A DNA stretch of 64,000 nt from Limnephilus marmoratus. Its lineage: Eukaryota > Arthropoda > Insecta > Trichoptera > Limnephilidae. The stretch spans positions 3,224,001-3,288,000 of the forward strand of contig OU862913.1 in NCBI GenBank assembly GCA_917880885.1. The letters are read 5' to 3'. Shown in pieces: positions 61,117 through 64,000 of the stretch (positions are counted from its first letter, which is position 1; each line of letters begins with the position of its first letter). Both the position numbers and the translations under genes were made by a program. Below the pieces are notes generated by a model. The model did not search any database, was not told the origin of the DNA, and saw only the letters and a program-made list of their open reading frames with translations.

Positions 61117-62741
61117 ACGTGTTTATAACTTTACAATCTAACATATTAAATTTCTGCAATAATTGATCAATATATTGTTCCTGATCTAAAGTTACAGTAT
61201 TAGATTTTTTATCAATCTCAACCCGCATGCCTAAGCATTGCTGTACCTGCCCTAAGTTTTTAATTTCAAATTAAGAACTTTATACAGATATTAGCGTTTC
61301 AGTCTCATTTTTACAATTAGAAAAAACAAAAAAATCATCCACATAGACTGCAATTATTATTTTTACATTTTCATAATTTTTTGTAAATACACAAGGTTCT
61401 AGACGACTCTTTTAAAAACCTATCTCACTTAGACATTGCTCAACCCTTTCATTCCACGATCTAGATGACTGTTTCAGTTTTATTTAATTTTACAATATTT
61501 TTCTTATCACAATAAATGTCAGGCTGTATCATATAAATATCTTCTTTGAGGTAGCCATTTAAGAAGGCTGTCTTGATATGTGATACATTTATATGTGATA
61601 CATTTAAATCTAATTCAACTGACAGTGCAAACAACATTTTTAAAGTAGAATGTCTGACTACAGGGGAAAAGGTTTCTTCATAATCTACACCAGGCTTCTG
61701 CGTAAAGCCTTTAGCCACTAGACGCGCCCTATACCGCACACTGTTATCACTATTCACTTTCTTTTTGTAAACCCATTTGCACTTCACTAGAGTTTTGTCT
61801 GAAGGCAGTTCGTTCACAGGATCCCACGCTTTATTGTCTTTGAATGATTGTAACTCATCCTCCATAGCCTCAATCCACTTGTCCTTATCTGGACTTAATA
61901 GGACTTCTTGAAAGGTAACTGGATCCTGGGCAATTTTTGAACTTGTTTTTGTACACAAGTTTGTGTAGCCATAACACATTGGTACTCTTCTGGTACGCTT
62001 GGCAAGTAATATTTCTGACTCTGGTTCATCTTCTTCCTCTGTGGTCTGCTGTAATGTAGAATCAAAATCAGTCAAAGCATTGAGATAATCAGATCCTGAA
62101 ATAATGTTTAGACTTTCCGCACTATCTTCCTTAACACTCTTGACTTGACTGTCTGACTTATCAGTTTGGATTACATCCCCAACTGAAATATTTAGACTAT
62201 CATCGGAGTGATGTTTCTTTTCAGTATTTTCATAGACTACTACATCTCTGCTTGTTGTGATTTTACGCTTCATAGGGTCATACACTCGGTAGCCTTTCAC
62301 AATTTCTGCAAAACCAACAAGTATGTGTTTCCTTGACTTTGTATCCCACTTAAGTCGTTTCTCCTTTGGGATGTGGACCATTACTTGACTACCAAATATT
62401 CGGATGTGCTTTAAGTCTGGTTTCTGATTTGTCCAGAGTTCGTATGGTGTTTTATTATTTAAACCTGACGCAATGGATCGATTTCTGAGATAGACTGCTG
62501 TATTTGTGGCCTCTGCCCAAAACTTCTTATCTAAATCTGCGTCAAATAATAAACACCGAGCTCTCTCTACTATAGTTCTGTTGATACGTTCGCTCATACC
62601 ATTTTGCTCAGGAGTATAAGCATTTGTCTTTTGATGCACAATGCCTAAATCCTTTAAAAAAATTTCAAATTCATTACTACAGAATTCTAAGCCATTGCCT
62701 GTCCTAAATATTTTTATCTTTTTTATTTTGCTGATTTTCAA
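61117..62741 (-). pseudogene. Copia integrase core end and RT
   Basis: The open frame 62741-61461 (426 aa) carries the integrase core (FRTGNGLEF, where RT/S-D-N-G is expected, so the second catalytic Asp is Gly; YTPEQNGMSERINRTI keeps the Glu region), the integrase C-terminal part (GYRVYDPMKRKITTSRDVVV), and the RT start (KWVYKKKVNSDNSVRYRARL, VAKGFTQKPGVDYEETFSPV, TAFLNGYLKEDIYM). A stretch around INVSHI is duplicated (about 61585-61605). After a frameshift near 61461 the RT continues to 61117 with IIIAVYVDDFFVF, the catalytic YVDD (about 61345). It was then cut by the Gypsy insertion. Confidence 0.85.
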
Positions 62742-62868
62742 CTAATGACTTAAATTCCTTAAAATAATTGAATACTTCACTTTTATTTTTAAGAAAGTAA
62801 ACAAAAGCCATACGTGAGTAGTCATCAATATATATAAGAAAGTATCTTGATCCACCAATTGAGGTTAT

Positions 62869-63270
62869 CTACATGGGTCCGCACACGTCCCCATGTACTA
62901 GATCCAATGAATTGCTGCTTCTTGTTGCTACATGGACAAAAGGTAGTCGCGACTGCTTTCCTTCGCAACATATTGTGCAAGTACTCTTGTCAATCTTACA
63001 CTTATCTGTGTATGATATACCCGTGACTGCACCGTCTCGCATTTTATTCAAGTCATTTACATTTAAATGTCCCATTCTCCTGTGCCAGGTCACATCGTTC
63101 ACTGAAGTAGATGTAAACAAACACTGTTGATTATCTAAACTCAACTTGTAAACACCATCTATTTGTGTAGCAACTGCCACCAAATCCTTCTTTTTGTTGT
63201 AAACACGGCAACAATCATCTTTGAATTCTACACTATTGCCATTCTTTATGAGTTGACATATTGAGATCAA
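62869..63270 (-). pseudogene. Copia pre-integrase and integrase zinc-binding region
   Basis: 133 aa: WHRRMGHLNVNDLNKM and CTICCEGKQSRLPF are the H-H-C-C zinc module, followed by LDLVHGDVCGPM, which holds the first catalytic Asp of the integrase core. It stops at 62869. The core resumes in another frame at about 62860-62742 ([18 protein letters not shown]). Confidence 0.85.
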
Positions 63271-63303
63271 ATTTGTGGTAAGATTAGGAACACAAAACTT
63301 CTT

Positions 63304-63779
63304 TCAAAGTAACCTCAAATTTGCAATTGTAGTGACTGTTATTATGTCTACACTACCAACGCACAATACAGGCATAGCACTTTGATTTGCTGCTATTATC
63401 TCCTTGATCTTTGGCGAATAAGATGCATTTTTTATTAGGTTTACACCCGGCGTCATGTGAACACTCGCACCACTTTCTAAGTAAAAATCTTTTTTACTAT
63501 AATTCCCGCTCAAGAAAACAGCCGAAAACGCATTAGTTTTCTTCATTTGTTGCTGATCATTCTGTTTACACTGCGATTTATAGTGACCGTATTGACGACA
63601 ACGGTAACACTTTATGTTATTTCTGTCAGTTTTGTTTACATTCGAACTGACCATAGACGACGAACTACGACGTTCATAGTTGGAACTGTCACTTCTGCCA
63701 GTGCTGCCAACTTTAGAATACTGTTGGCGACTGTGCTGCCCTCTACTCAAGAAAGCGCCACCACCGGAAGACGTATGTT
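63304..63779 (-). pseudogene. Copia Gag end and protease
   Basis: On the minus strand: zinc knuckle CYRCRQYGHYKSQC (about 63611-63570), then FYLESGASVHMTPG (about 63490-63450), the protease active site with Glu where the Copia D-S-G-A motif has the catalytic Asp. That replacement should inactivate the enzyme. The frame is broken near 63304. Residues encoded to the right of 63779 belong to the inserted hAT-like sequence. Confidence 0.8.
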
Positions 63780-64000
63780 CAGTGGCGTAGCTAGCATGGG
63801 TGGCACCCGGGGCGGAAAACGCGGTGTCACCCCCCCCCCCCCCATTTTTTTTTTTTGAGAAATTCAAAACACAGATTTTGACTTCCTAAAATATAAAAAA
63901 AACATTTCTAGCTAGTTAAATATGTAAAAAAAAAATTTCTTATCCTCAAAATTAAAACACTAACAGAATAACAGCTTTTTCAACAATCGATAGGTGATAG
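63780..64000 (+). mobile_element. hAT-like terminal sequence at the window edge
   Basis: CAGTGGCGTAGCTAGCATGG at 63780, inside Copia gag, shares CAGTGGCGTAGC with the terminal repeat of the hAT-type element at 32060. It is followed by GGGGCGG and long C and T runs. The other end lies outside the window. Confidence 0.5.

Larger units (their letters stand above)
49153..63779 (-). mobile_element. Decayed Copia retrotransposon, split by a Gypsy element
   Basis: Minus-strand gag end, protease, integrase and most of RT lie at 63779-61117; the RT end and RNase H lie at 49959-49248. The two parts meet in the same reading frame across the Gypsy element, apart from a 4-base duplication. Several stops and frameshifts inactivate it. 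The gag side is cut at 63779 by a hAT-like end. Confidence 0.88.

Overview
This window is animal nuclear DNA, most likely from an insect and probably a moth or butterfly. The evidence is spliced C2H2 zinc-finger exons with GT/AG boundaries, an AT-rich background, and a dense load of insect-type transposable elements (BEL/Pao, Gypsy, Copia, Jockey/CR1-like and RTE LINEs, Penelope, hAT, PIF/Harbinger). The lepidopteran assignment is an inference from family resemblance. Nothing prokaryotic is present: no operons, no CRISPR array, no rRNA, no complete tRNA.

Host content: two paralogous three-exon zinc-finger genes lie in the same orientation, gene A (11675-14519) and gene B (34315-37721). They belong to two tandem copies of one ancestral segment, copy A (about 3.97-15.06 kb, weaker similarity from about 3.33 kb) and copy B (about 21.2-37.94 kb, weaker from about 20.47 kb). 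Each copy also holds a decayed extra first exon upstream (about 5.65 and 25.73 kb). In both genes exons 1 and 2 encode two versions of one short acidic module and exon 3 encodes the finger array. Both arrays end at a nonsense codon, with relic fingers beyond it.

Copy A carries a Penelope-like RT fragment (4560-5537), a long foldback element (6050-6631) and a nearly full-length LINE (6859-11390). Between the copies (15.1-21.1 kb) are 5'-truncated LINEs, SINE-like pieces and a two-unit tandem repeat. Copy B carries a solo LTR (21644-22530), a 2.5-kb palindromic PIF/Harbinger pair (22889-25376), an unclassified insert (25802-26397), a LINE (about 26800-28140), and a 3.8-kb LINE (about 29961-33790) that was itself hit by a 204-bp MITE and by a hAT-type element holding another LINE. 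Each copy serves as an empty-site control for insertions in the other.

Right half: a minus-strand LINE remnant is split by a Harbinger-like element (38327-49066), which is split by an almost pristine BEL/Pao retrotransposon (39058-48519; 1592-bp LTRs, GTTAT target duplication). Next, a decayed minus-strand Copia element (about 49153-63779) is split by a very young Gypsy element (49960-61116; 757-bp LTRs with three visible differences). A hAT-like terminus closes the window.

The most notable signals are: (1) BEL gag and pol in one frame, separated by a single UGA followed by C; (2) a classic A-AAA-AAC slippery heptamer directly before the Gypsy gag stop, leading into an open -1 pol frame; (3) about 4 kb of repeat-bearing sequence without coding potential at the 3' end of the Gypsy element; (4) the duplicated exon module and independent truncation of the zinc-finger paralogues; (5) a head-to-head Harbinger palindrome that keeps MADF-protein and transposase fragments; (6) stem-loops at the 3' ends of several LINE families and a SINE-like family sharing one of them.
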